This document shows, one piece after another, positions 1 through 7,325 of a stretch of DNA of 22,228 nucleotides (position 1 is the stretch's first letter; every line of letters starts with the position of its first letter). The stretch covers positions 1 through 22,228 of the forward strand of contig JAEXBA010000014.1 in assembly GCA_023457935.1 (NCBI GenBank), in the 5' to 3' direction. The position numbers and the translations under genes were made by a program. The notes under the pieces were generated by a model. The model made no database searches. It worked only from the letters and a program-made list of their open reading frames with translations, and was not told the DNA's origin. This DNA comes from Bacteroidota bacterium (lineage in GTDB: Bacteria > Bacteroidota > Bacteroidia > Flavobacteriales > Weeksellaceae).

Positions 1-32
1 CTGCGCGCCCGCCGAAACTTATCATATAGCTC

Positions 33-635
33 TCAGCTCCGAACCGTTACATGAAAACAGCTTTGCTGCTTTTCTTTTATATAATAAATCTTCCCGGCCT
101 TTTCATATTCTTTAAGAAGACTGTTCAGGATTTTCTCCAGACGGTCATTTCTGGCGAGCCGGTCATTGAAGCGCACGTAGGAAATATCAAAGGAATTTCC
201 GTAATTGTGCGAACTTAAACCTAAGGAAGCATTGGGATTTACTTTGCGCAGATTACACTGGTCTTCCAGAGTTCTCGTAAGTGAAGTAAATGTAAGCGTA
301 CTTCCTTTCGTTCTTTTGCTGAATTCCTTAGCAATCGCAAGAAGCATTGATTCGGCTTTGGGAACCAAAAGTGCACGGCTGTGAGTCAGTTTTTGGATGC
401 GGTATCCTTTACCCAGACGTTTCACTGGTGAAAGTTTCCCATTGCTGCGGTATTTCGTTACCGTTTTGTCATCCTTCAGAACCTTGACGTCAAATTTCTT
501 TGACGCTTTGAGGTGTTTTTCGTACAGCGGAGTCGGCACAACCGCCAGAATCCTGTCAAGATCGTAGCAGCTTTTCTGGGCATAAAGTGCCAGCGTGAAA
601 AACAAAAAACAGAATGCAAAAATTTTAATTCTCAT
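33..635 (-). CDS. Secreted M15-like / DUF5715-type zinc peptidase
   Basis: The 200-residue protein starts with a signal peptide (about residues 1-19, ending LALYAQ), so it should act in the periplasm or at the surface. It carries the ligand pattern of the D,D-/L,D-carboxypeptidase M15 fold: an Arg/Gln region SLTRTLEDQ (R121, Q126), then SSHNYGNSFD with H143 and D150 as first zinc ligands, and CFHVTV with H195 near the C-terminus as third. This suggests cleavage of peptidoglycan stem peptides, by family analogy only. The start ATG is at 633-635 and leads directly into the signal peptide. The gene is followed on its upstream side by a separately terminated pair of coiled-coil genes, so it is probably transcribed alone. 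The assignment to the DUF5715 subfamily is from memory; the M15-like metal site is what I see. Confidence 0.75.
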   Translation of the reverse strand: MRIKIFAFCFLFFTLALYAQKSCYDLDRILAVVPTPLYEKHLKASKKFDVKVLKDDKTVTKYRSNGKLSPVKRLGKGYRIQKLTHSRALLVPKAESMLLAIAKEFSKRTKGSTLTFTSLTRTLEDQCNLRKVNPNASLGLSSHNYGNSFDISYVRFNDRLARNDRLEKILNSLLKEYEKAGKIYYIKEKQQSCFHVTVRS

Positions 636-697
636 AAACCGGTTTTAGCTATTAACGGAAAACAGGCGGTTTTCTTGTTTTAAAACTATTTCACTGC

Positions 698-723
698 AAA
701 AAAAATTCCGGTTTACCCGGAAT
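698..723 (-). terminator. Intrinsic terminator of the coiled-coil gene pair
   Basis: Read on the minus strand, ATTCCGG pairs with CCGGAAT around a 5-nt loop, followed directly by eight T. It starts 4 nt after the stop codon of the gene ending at 728. Confidence 0.85.
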
Positions 724-727
724 CTCA

Positions 728-1147
728 TTATTTTTCTCTTAACTCAACTTCGTAGCGTGCGCTTTCGAGCTTCGATTCAAGTTTTCGTATATCACCTTCC
801 AGATCAATGATTCTGTTGCGGCTTCTGGCCAGACTTTTATTCGCATTTTCTGCCTTTCTCAATGCTTTTGCAGCAGCTTTAGCTTCATCGGTTGCTTTCT
901 CTGCACTGCTGTTTTCAGAAAAGTCACCGCCGGTACTGTCGGCTTTTTCATTAAGATCCTGCGCCTTTACTTCACGTTTGTCCTTATCAGCAATTGCTTT
1001 TTCAAGTTCAATTTTCTTGTCGATTAAATCCAGTTTAAATTTTACCGATTCACGCTGCTTTTTTAACGTTTCCAAATCCTGCGCCTGCAGCACTGTAAAA
1101 GCTGAAACACCCAAAACGGCCACCACTGTAAAAAGTATTTTTTTCAT
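728..1147 (-). CDS. Secreted coiled-coil protein, paralog A
   Basis: I choose the ATG at 1145-1147 (139 residues) because it gives a normal signal peptide start, MKKILFTVVAVLGV, with cleavage near LQAQ; an upstream in-frame start at 1168 would add only seven polar residues. The mature part is almost entirely charged and helical, with heptad-like Lys/Glu/Leu spacing, interrupted by a Gly/Ser-rich block (STGGDFSENSS) in the middle. It is a clear paralog of the next gene: both share the order coil, Gly-rich phenylalanine-containing block, an AKAAAK segment, then a second coil. Role unknown; an envelope-associated, antiparallel helical hairpin is a reasonable structural inference. A small hairpin lies between the two genes, so they are probably co-transcribed with reduced read-through. 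Confidence 0.75.
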   Translation of the reverse strand: MKKILFTVVAVLGVSAFTVLQAQDLETLKKQRESVKFKLDLIDKKIELEKAIADKDKREVKAQDLNEKADSTGGDFSENSSAEKATDEAKAAAKALRKAENANKSLARSRNRIIDLEGDIRKLESKLESARYEVELREK

Positions 1148-1168
1148 TTTCTGTTTTTTATCAAACAC

Positions 1169-1189
1169 AAAAAGGAAGCTTATACTTCC
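1169..1189 (-). terminator. Weak hairpin between the two coiled-coil genes
   Basis: On the minus strand GGAAG pairs with CTTCC over a 6-nt loop and is followed by five T. The stem is short, so it more likely attenuates than fully stops transcription into the downstream paralog. Confidence 0.4.
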
Positions 1190-1200
1190 CTTCTGCTGAA

Positions 1201-1707
1201 TTAATCATTCTCTCTATTGTCTTTAATGTCTCTGCTGTCTTTATTGACATTTTTTTCTTTTTCTTTCCGGTTGTTTGCTTTTGCACCGGTAAACTCAATC
1301 TGTTCGTTCAGTTTGGCAATTTTTTCTTCGGTATTCTTGATATCTTTCTCGTAACCGTTTACCTTTTTCTCACATTTTGCCAGCTTCTGGTTGGCTTTCT
1401 GTGCTTCTTTCATTCTCTTTGCAGCTGCTTTTGCATCATTAGCTGTATCATTGGCATTTTTTGACACCGAGAAACCGGAACCTTTACGGTCGGCATCCTT
1501 GTTGGCGTTCTCAGCGTCTTTCTTCACTTTATCGCAGCTGTTTCTTTCTTTTTCGAGCTTAATTTTATAGTCGTTCAGCTTGGTATTCAGTTTAAGAACT
1601 TCCTGTCTTGCTTTCAGTTCTTTCATATCTGTTTCCTGTGCTGCTGCAACAGAAAAAGCTCCGATTCCAAGAAAAATCACAGCTCCAAAAATCATTTTTT
1701 TCATCAT
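1201..1707 (-). CDS. Secreted coiled-coil protein, paralog B
   Basis: The start is one of two adjacent ATGs (1705-1707 or 1702-1704), giving MMKKMIFGAVIFLGIG and a signal peptide ending near VAAAQ; the track of in-frame codons further up adds only MNLIPF. The mature protein (about 145 residues) is rich in Lys, Glu and Asn, predicted helical and coiled coil. It shares with the downstream paralog the central Gly/Ser/Phe block (KGSGFSVSKNAND) followed by NDAKAAAKRMKEAQKAN. Unlike paralog A it has two cysteines, one on each side of the central block, that could form a disulfide across a helical hairpin, and a highly charged tail rich in Asn, Lys and Asp. No enzymatic motif is visible and I do not recognise a named family. 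Confidence 0.72.
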   Translation of the reverse strand: MMKKMIFGAVIFLGIGAFSVAAAQETDMKELKARQEVLKLNTKLNDYKIKLEKERNSCDKVKKDAENANKDADRKGSGFSVSKNANDTANDAKAAAKRMKEAQKANQKLAKCEKKVNGYEKDIKNTEEKIAKLNEQIEFTGAKANNRKEKEKNVNKDSRDIKDNREND

Positions 1708-1819
1708 AAATGGTATTAAATTCAATAAGTAAAATTAGAGAGAATTTTCCCGGTTTTCAATATTTTCCCGTAATTTTTCACAATTACTATTAAAAATCAT
1801 ACCAAAGTAAAAATATCAA

Positions 1820-1827
1820 TACCTTTG
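1820..1827 (+). promoter_or_regulatory. TAnnTTTG -7 element before the DUF5686 gene
   Basis: TACCTTTG matches the Bacteroidetes -7 consensus exactly and lies 16 nt before the ATG at 1844, implying a very short leader. CCAAAG at 1802-1807 and CTTTGG at 1823-1828 form an inverted repeat, so a divergent near-match serves the opposite strand. No clear TTG -33 element is visible. Confidence 0.55.
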
Positions 1828-1843
1828 GCGGATTGCGTATTTC

Positions 1844-4288
1844 ATGAAAAATTTTTTCCTTTTCTTTTCTCTTTTTTACACCGTTATATTATCCGCACAG
1901 TCCGTCATTACGGTTAGTGCAAGCGACACTTCTGCGCCATTACAAGATGTTGTCGTTACGTGCGGAACAGCAGTTTTGGGCAAAACCGATACGGGCGGAA
2001 AGCTCACCTTCAAATCAAACTGCAGAACCGTTAAGATTACTTTGCCCGGTTATTTTCAGGAAAATGCAATTGTCGGTAAGGAAATGAGGGTTACGCTTAC
2101 CAAAAAAGAAGCCGGCCTCGGCGGAATTGAAACCATTGTTCTTGAAGATGTAAGCGATCCTAAAGCGCTGGCCATTCTTGATAAAGTACTTGAAAAATAT
2201 CCGGTTAATTCACCGAAAAGTCTGCCTTCGTATGCGTTCAAATCCTACGAGAAAATATCAATGGATATTGATGAGGACAGCATACAGTATTACGACCAGT
2301 CCATCCGCAGCAATATGCTGATGATGAAAGCACTTTTTGGCAAACCGAAAACACTTCCCGATTCCACTGTGACGATTAAGGATGTTTTCTCAAACTCAAA
2401 ACTGTTTTTATGGGAACGCGCCCAGGAATTTCTTTATTCACAAAAATACGGTGAGAAAATAAATGTACTGGACAACCGTGTTTCCGGCCTTGAAAATCCT
2501 ATTTACGAACTGATGGCATTCCAGAGCAACCGAAACGAGATTCCGAGACAGATCCGCAAGCAGAACCGCGCATTGTACCGGTTTTTTCTTACAGACTCGG
2601 TGATGGTTGAAGGACGGGAAAACTACGTGATACGCTTTCGGGAATCCAATCAGCAGAAAACCACAAACAGAAACAAGTTTAACGGCTATCTGTACATTGA
2701 CAAAGCAACTTACGGTCTTAAAAAAATTGAGAGCAGAAGCAATATTCAGAACAACGGAAACATCACCAGTAGCTGGAAATATTTCTCTGGAAAATGGTTC
2801 CTTCAGAACGAAACTGCACGCATAAAAATCAGCGATATGGCCAAGGAAGATTCTGCAAAAACAGATGATGATAAGCCAGCAGAAACCAAGAAAACACGTA
2901 AAACAGAAGAGCCGCAATCCGAACCCTTCCGAACTTACGGATTCGTAACAGCCGAATATTTTGATTTCCGGTCACCAATTGAAGAAAAAGCTGAAGATTT
3001 CAAAGGTTATACCTTCAGTGTAAAAAATTCGGACGGATCGCTTCTGGAAAAATACCGCACAGAGGAACTTTCGGAGCGTGAAGCCAATACTTACAGTACG
3101 GTTGACAGTTTATCCAGAAGTTTTCCGGTGGAACGGCGTGCAACGCTTTATACTTCACTTCTTCGAGGAAAATACCGGCATGGAAATTTAGATTTTGATC
3201 TTGGACAGCTGATCAAGTACAGCCAGTACGAAGGTATAAGACTTGGAATTGCAGCAAAACTGAATGAAAAATTTCATCCGTATATTTCTCCGGACGCCTA
3301 TATTGCATACGGATTTAAAGACGGTGATTTTAAGTACGGAGCCGGAATTGACATCAAAACAACGCTGAACAAGGTCTCTTTCTTCCGTGCAGAATATTAC
3401 AATGATGTACTTGCGGCTGGAAGGTTCAGCCAGAATTTCTGGAGTTTTCCGATGCGGATTATGAACGGCGGCATCAACCTTCATAATTCTGTTTTCTACC
3501 AGTTTGAAGGCGCGAAGTTTTCCTTTGAAAACGATTTGAGCAATTCTGTTTCGATGAGGATTTCCGCAAAAAGACAGAATGAAACCGCCAAATTTGACTA
3601 TGATTACGATAACCGCGGCAATCACTTCAAGAATTTTGCTGTCGGACTGGCTCTGAAATATTCACCGTTTACCAAAAACATCATGACGCCTTCAGGAAAA
3701 TTCAGTACGCAGCGGAAACTACCCGATTTCTTCTTCAATGCTGAACAGGGCCTTGAAGCAATCGGTGGCGAACTTAACTATACAAGATTTGATTTTCTGG
3801 CAGTTCATCAGCTGAAAGGCAAGCTTGGAACCACAAATATGCGTCTGTTCGGCGGACTGACTTTGGGCGACGCTCCGGTTTGGCATCAGTTCACGATGAA
3901 CGGACTTTCGGGGAACGGAAACCTCAATTTCAATCTTACTTCCTATCTGGGATTCGCAACCATGAAAGGCGGAAAATACTACAACGACAAATTCGCAGGA
4001 TTATATCTGGCGCACCGGATTCCGTGGTATTTTAAGATCTCAAAAATAAACACTTCAAGCTTCGACCTGATCCACAGAAGTGTAATCGGTAATATGAACC
4101 AACCCGAAAAACACCGCTTTAACTACGAAAAACTGGATCATCTTTATCAGGAAATCGGTCTGGAATGGAATAATTTCCTTCTCGGATATTTCGACATTGG
4201 TGTTTTTTACCGTGTTGGGCATTATGCCACTCCAAAATTTTCGGATAATTTTGCAGTTCAGCTGAAACTAAACTTGCTGGAATTTTAA
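1844..4288 (+). CDS. DUF5686 outer-membrane protein with carboxypeptidase-like regulatory domain
   Basis: This 814-residue protein has a signal peptide (residues 1-18, ending ILSAQ), a short beta-sandwich resembling the CarboxypepD_reg-like domain (about 20-90, with the DTGGKLTF turn typical of it), and then a long DUF5686 region opening near residue 130 (YAFKSYEKI). A low-complexity Lys/Asp/Glu/Thr insert lies around residues 333-362. The last 350 residues alternate in the way of beta-strands and the chain ends in Phe (LKLNLLEF), as expected for an outer-membrane barrel inserted by the BAM machinery. Function is not established for the family; SusC/TonB-like proteins share the N-terminal domain, but no TonB plug is seen here. 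It has its own promoter match and its stop overlaps the next start. Confidence 0.85.
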   Translation: MKNFFLFFSLFYTVILSAQSVITVSASDTSAPLQDVVVTCGTAVLGKTDTGGKLTFKSNCRTVKITLPGYFQENAIVGKEMRVTLTKKEAGLGGIETIVLEDVSDPKALAILDKVLEKYPVNSPKSLPSYAFKSYEKISMDIDEDSIQYYDQSIRSNMLMMKALFGKPKTLPDSTVTIKDVFSNSKLFLWERAQEFLYSQKYGEKINVLDNRVSGLENPIYELMAFQSNRNEIPRQIRKQNRALYRFFLTDSVMVEGRENYVIRFRESNQQKTTNRNKFNGYLYIDKATYGLKKIESRSNIQNNGNITSSWKYFSGKWFLQNETARIKISDMAKEDSAKTDDDKPAETKKTRKTEEPQSEPFRTYGFVTAEYFDFRSPIEEKAEDFKGYTFSVKNSDGSLLEKYRTEELSEREANTYSTVDSLSRSFPVERRATLYTSLLRGKYRHGNLDFDLGQLIKYSQYEGIRLGIAAKLNEKFHPYISPDAYIAYGFKDGDFKYGAGIDIKTTLNKVSFFRAEYYNDVLAAGRFSQNFWSFPMRIMNGGINLHNSVFYQFEGAKFSFENDLSNSVSMRISAKRQNETAKFDYDYDNRGNHFKNFAVGLALKYSPFTKNIMTPSGKFSTQRKLPDFFFNAEQGLEAIGGELNYTRFDFLAVHQLKGKLGTTNMRLFGGLTLGDAPVWHQFTMNGLSGNGNLNFNLTSYLGFATMKGGKYYNDKFAGLYLAHRIPWYFKISKINTSSFDLIHRSVIGNMNQPEKHRFNYEKLDHLYQEIGLEWNNFLLGYFDIGVFYRVGHYATPKFSDNFAVQLKLNLLEF

Positions 4289-4524
4289 TGAAACATATCG
4301 AAATAAAAGCTTCACAGTTTTTTGAACTTCTGAAAAACCACGACACTTCCATGTGGGGAATTTTCGCACAGATGATTGACGGCGAGGAAAAGGAAATCAT
4401 TTTCCTGGATGATGAAAACAAAATACTTTTCAATTACATTCTACCTACAACTGTTGAAAAAATGCAGGAAGACCAGAAGATTTTTGCGAAAGAATACGCT
4501 GATAAAATTGCTGGTCTGAATTAA
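4288..4524 (+). CDS. Small conserved-type protein coupled to the DUF5686 gene
   Basis: The 78-residue acidic protein starts at an ATG that shares its A with the preceding stop codon (TAATG), which indicates translational coupling. It has no signal peptide, membrane segment or cysteines, and looks like a compact alpha/beta cytosolic protein (MKHIEIKASQFFELL at the N-terminus; GEEKEIIFLDDENKILFNY in the middle). I do not recognise its family. The coupling to an outer-membrane protein gene says that their amounts are matched, not what it does. Confidence 0.7.
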   Translation: MKHIEIKASQFFELLKNHDTSMWGIFAQMIDGEEKEIIFLDDENKILFNYILPTTVEKMQEDQKIFAKEYADKIAGLN

Positions 4525-4543
4525 GAATTGCATTTAAAAGTGA

Positions 4544-4566
4544 TTGAATCAGCTTTACAGATTCAA
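4544..4566. terminator. Possible hairpin between convergent genes
   Basis: TTGAATC (4544-4550) pairs with GATTCAA (4560-4566) across 9 nt, between the convergent 78-residue gene and folP and overlapping the folP stop. On the plus strand a T-rich run follows only a few bases later, so terminator activity is uncertain. Confidence 0.3.
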
Positions 4567-5426
4567 CTCTGAATTTCTTTTTTTAAGAATTCATCAAGGG
4601 TTATTTTCGCTTCCGCAACATCGTGTACACGCAGGATTTTTGCGCCTTTCTCCAGTACTTTTCGGTGGAGTTTCTGGGTTTCTTCGTTGATGTCAAGCGG
4701 CGATTTGCCTAAAGGTTTGTAAATAAAAGACTTTCGGGAAATGCCGATCAGAACAGGAAATTTTCCGAGTCCGACAAATTCTGTTTCATCTAATAGCTGA
4801 TGCTGGTCTTCAACCGTTTTTCCGAAGCCAAATCCTGGATCGAGAATAATATCTTTCACGCCCAAATCCAATAAAATTCTGGATTTTTCTGACAGAAATT
4901 TATTGACTTCAACGGTAATATCGCTGTACTTGATTTTGTTATGCATCGACTGATAATCACGGTTTACATGCATTAAAATATAAGGCAATTTGCTTTCTGC
5001 AACTGTCTGAAACATGTTCTCATCGAACTGTCCCGCGGAAATATCGTTGATAATATCCATTCCTTCATCAGACGCAAATTTTACAGTTTCGGACCAGAAA
5101 GTATCCACAGAAATCAGAATTTCCGGAAATTCTTTTTTGACGGATGAAATAATTTTTCCCAATCTTGAAATTTCTTCTTCAGCGGTAAGAAAATCGGCAT
5201 TCGGCCGTGTTGACTGCGGACCGATATCAATTATTTCTGCGCCGTCTGAAATGAGTTTTTCCGCATGATTCAGCGCATTTTTCTCTGAAATAAACTTGCC
5301 GCCATCCGAAAATGAATCCGGTGTAACATTCAGAATACCCATGATTTTGGGAACTGAAAGATCGATGATTTTTCCGCGACAGTTTAATGTAAACGATGAG
5401 TGATGAGTGAAGAATGATTGCTGCAT
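4563..5426 (-). CDS. folP: Dihydropteroate synthase
   Basis: FolP condenses 6-hydroxymethyl-dihydropterin diphosphate with p-aminobenzoate in cytosolic folate synthesis and is the sulfonamide target. Family motifs appear in order along the TIM barrel: MGILNVTPDSFSDGG, DIGPQSTRP, ISVDTF, NDIS, MHVN, DPGFGFGKT, IGISRKS and RVHDV near the C-terminus. The second motif differs from the textbook GGESTRPG form (GPQSTRPN), which I believe is usual in flavobacteria. I choose the ATG at 5424-5426 (287 residues); the next in-frame ATG (5342) is within MGILNVTP and would delete the first strand. The first dozen residues (QQSFFTHHSSF) are encoded by 7-bp repeat DNA and are probably not conserved. A promoter match ends 4 nt before the ATG. 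Confidence 0.93.
   Translation of the reverse strand: MQQSFFTHHSSFTLNCRGKIIDLSVPKIMGILNVTPDSFSDGGKFISEKNALNHAEKLISDGAEIIDIGPQSTRPNADFLTAEEEISRLGKIISSVKKEFPEILISVDTFWSETVKFASDEGMDIINDISAGQFDENMFQTVAESKLPYILMHVNRDYQSMHNKIKYSDITVEVNKFLSEKSRILLDLGVKDIILDPGFGFGKTVEDQHQLLDETEFVGLGKFPVLIGISRKSFIYKPLGKSPLDINEETQKLHRKVLEKGAKILRVHDVAEAKITLDEFLKKEIQS
5395..5422. repeat. 7-bp repeat units GATGAGT inside the folP start
   Basis: Four consecutive heptamers read GATGAGT, GATGAGT, GAAGAAT, GATTGCT on the plus strand. They lie inside the folP coding region just after its start codon. Seven is not a multiple of three, so a change in copy number would shift the frame. Confidence 0.6.
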
Positions 5427-5430
5427 GCTG

Positions 5431-5459
5431 CAAATGTAGAAATTAAAAGCGGCAAGCAA
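5431..5459 (-). promoter_or_regulatory. folP promoter (TTG ... TAnnTTTG)
   Basis: On the minus strand TACATTTG (5431-5438) matches the -7 consensus exactly and a TTG lies 18 nt further up (5457-5459), close to the expected spacing. Only four bases separate the -7 element from the folP ATG, so the transcript would be leaderless or nearly so. Confidence 0.55.
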
Positions 5460-5495
5460 TAAGCTTTAGGCTTTAAGCTTTAGGCAATATGCTTT
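5447..5495. repeat. 7-bp repeat array, AAGCTTT family
   Basis: Seven consecutive heptamers read AAGCGGC, AAGCAAT, AAGCTTT, AGGCTTT, AAGCTTT, AGGCAAT, ATGCTTT. An 11-bp segment AAGCTTTAGGC recurs exactly at 5461 and 5475, a distance of 14. The array overlaps the upstream part of the folP promoter. Confidence 0.6.
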
Positions 5496-5522
5496 TTCAG
5501 TATTGACTTACTACACTCAATT

Positions 5523-5571
5523 CATAATTCAAAACTCGTAATCCGTAATTCGTAATTGAAAAATCGTAATT
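5523..5571. repeat. 7-bp repeat array, CGTAATT family
   Basis: Seven heptamers read CATAATT, CAAAACT, CGTAATC, CGTAATT, CGTAATT, GAAAAAT, CGTAATT. CGTAAT starts at 5537, 5544, 5551 and 5565. The array ends 24 bp before the -7 element of the DUF1599 operon, about where a -33 element would be. Confidence 0.6.
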
Positions 5572-5595
5572 CAAACAAATTTTCCCCAAATTCCC

Positions 5596-5603
5596 TATCT
5601 TTG
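5596..5603 (+). promoter_or_regulatory. TAnnTTTG -7 element of the DUF1599-tpiA operon
   Basis: TATCTTTG matches the consensus exactly and lies 16 nt before the ATG at 5620. The -33 position falls in AT-rich DNA at the edge of the CGTAATT repeat array, with no clear TTG. Confidence 0.55.
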
Positions 5604-5619
5604 AAGATCAAAGAGAAAT

Positions 5620-6183
5620 ATGCTGAAAACCTCGTTACAGTTCGATAAAGTAATTGCTGAATGCCGCGATTTGTTCTCCAAAAAAATGCACGATTACGGC
5701 GCTGCGTGGAGAGTTTTACGCCCAAGTTCAATTACAGATCAGATTTACATAAAAGTCAACAGAATCCGCACTTTGCAGATGACTGACAAGAAAATGGTGG
5801 ATGAAAGCGAAGAAGATGAATTTGTGGCCATCGTGAACTACTCGATTATAGGGTTGATTCAGCTTGAAAAAGGTCTTGCTGAAGTTCTGGACGACAACCA
5901 CGAAGAAATTCTTCAGCTTTACGATAAATACGCAACCGAAGCGCGGCAGCTGATGGAAAGAAAAAATCATGACTACGGCGAAGCATGGCGGGAAATGCGG
6001 ATTTCTTCCATTACCGACCTTATTTACCAAAAAGTACTGCGCACCAAACAGATTGAAGACAACCAGGGAAGAACACTGGTTTCCGAAGGTTTGGATGCCA
6101 ACTATTTCGATATGCTGAACTATGCGGTTTTCTGTCTGATTAAATTTTCTGAAAAGGAACCGTTCAAGCCGAATCTGGCTTAA
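5620..6183 (+). CDS. DUF1599 (Nmad1-type) protein, internally duplicated
   Basis: This 187-residue cytosolic protein contains two tandem copies of the same all-alpha unit: about residues 8-85 with MHDYGAAWRVLR..SSITDQIY, and about 101-178 with NHDYGEAWREMR..SSITDLIY. The family (PF07659, DUF1599) has been named nucleotide modification associated domain 1 because of phage gene neighbourhoods, but in Bacteroidetes it is a chromosomal protein of unknown job. His-Asp and Glu/Asp residues shared by both copies could form a metal site, as in all-alpha NTP pyrophosphatases; that is inference. It is the first gene of an operon with its own promoter match and the next gene follows after 17 nt. The association with a BT_3928-type gene and tpiA is one I recall from other Bacteroidetes. 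Confidence 0.82.
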   Translation: MLKTSLQFDKVIAECRDLFSKKMHDYGAAWRVLRPSSITDQIYIKVNRIRTLQMTDKKMVDESEEDEFVAIVNYSIIGLIQLEKGLAEVLDDNHEEILQLYDKYATEARQLMERKNHDYGEAWREMRISSITDLIYQKVLRTKQIEDNQGRTLVSEGLDANYFDMLNYAVFCLIKFSEKEPFKPNLA

Positions 6184-6200
6184 GAAAAACATCGATAATT

Positions 6201-7289
6201 ATGCTGAAAGAACTACTGAGAATCATTATTGCGGTAATTTTTATCGCGTCCGGATTTGTAAAAGCGGTTGATGTAAAAGGATTTTCATTCAAACTGGAAG
6301 AATACTTTTCGCCATCCGTTTTCAATATGCCCTTTTTCGAACACAACGCACTTCCGATTGCTATTTTTGTGGTGATTATTGAGCTGTTGCTGGGATTTAT
6401 GCTTCTGTTGAAAATCCGTCTGAAATTCACACTTTCCGCACTTATTGCCCTTTGTGTGTTCTTTGCATTTCTCACCTTTTATTCGGCTTATTTCAATAAG
6501 GTAACCGACTGCGGCTGCTTTGGTGACGCCATTAAATTTACGCCGTGGCAAAGCTTCATTAAAGACATCATATTGCTGGTTGGCCTAGTCGTTCTCTATT
6601 ACCTCTACCGTAACGACTTTCTGAAACTGCGTCCGAAAAATCCGAAAAAATATGCAGCACTTTCAGTGTTTGCAGTTGTAATGGGCATGGTAATGCTCCA
6701 CGGAGTTCTTCATGAACCGCTGATTGATTTCAGAGATTATAAAATCGGGACCGATATGAAAGCAGAGAAACAGAAAATCAGCCAGAATCCGGATGTTTAC
6801 AAAACTTTTTATGTTCTTAAAAACAAAAAAACCGGAGAAGAAAAAAAAGTAGATCAGGATGTTTACGTTGATGACAGGACACTTTGGGAAGAAGGAACGC
6901 CATGGGAAATTATGAGCGATAAAACCACTTCGGAAGTGGTGAAAAAAGGCTACTCGTCGGAAATTTCCAAATTCCGGCCGGAAGATGAAAACGGAAACGA
7001 AATGAGCGACGTGATTATCAGTCAGCCAAAAGCATATCTTCTTTTCACCTATAAGCCAAAAGAGGTTTCTGCCGAAAAACTGGCAAAAGCCGAATCGTTC
7101 CTGAAAAATCTTGATAAAAATGCTCCGGTATACGGAATTGCGCCGGAAAAAGGATTCTATAAAACCATTCCTAATCTTGTGATGGACGAAACACCCATCA
7201 AAACCATTGCGAGAAGTAATCCTTTTGTTGTAACTTTACAGAACGGTAAAATCGTTGAGAAAAAATCTCTGAACGATATGATGAAGTAA
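6201..7289 (+). CDS. BT_3928-family DoxX/MauE-like membrane protein
   Basis: The 362-residue protein has four DoxX/MauE-like membrane segments (about 4-22, 50-70, 77-97, 121-137), a fifth helix (151-168) and a soluble C-terminal part of roughly 190 residues, probably periplasmic. The loop after the third segment contains DCGCFGD (103-109), the Cys-x-Cys motif of MauE-type proteins, which are linked to disulfide or thiol chemistry. The C-terminal part is Lys/Glu-rich, has no cysteine and is not a recognisable thioredoxin. I recognise the arrangement as the BT_3928 family; no biochemical activity is known to me. It sits between the DUF1599 gene and the TerB-like gene in the same direction, so is likely co-transcribed with tpiA. 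Confidence 0.8.
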   Translation: MLKELLRIIIAVIFIASGFVKAVDVKGFSFKLEEYFSPSVFNMPFFEHNALPIAIFVVIIELLLGFMLLLKIRLKFTLSALIALCVFFAFLTFYSAYFNKVTDCGCFGDAIKFTPWQSFIKDIILLVGLVVLYYLYRNDFLKLRPKNPKKYAALSVFAVVMGMVMLHGVLHEPLIDFRDYKIGTDMKAEKQKISQNPDVYKTFYVLKNKKTGEEKKVDQDVYVDDRTLWEEGTPWEIMSDKTTSEVVKKGYSSEISKFRPEDENGNEMSDVIISQPKAYLLFTYKPKEVSAEKLAKAESFLKNLDKNAPVYGIAPEKGFYKTIPNLVMDETPIKTIARSNPFVVTLQNGKIVEKKSLNDMMK

Positions 7290-7325
7290 GACCTAAATAA
7301 TACAATTCTAAACAATTCATTTGCT

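Noticed and set aside
807..1199. 130-codon hydrophobic open frame on the plus strand.
   Set aside because: It is the complement of the Lys/Glu-rich coiled-coil gene; such genes yield Ser/Leu/Phe-rich antisense frames without being genes.
5447..5571. CRISPR array.
   Set aside because: Units are 7 bp without spacers of regular length, and no cas gene is nearby.
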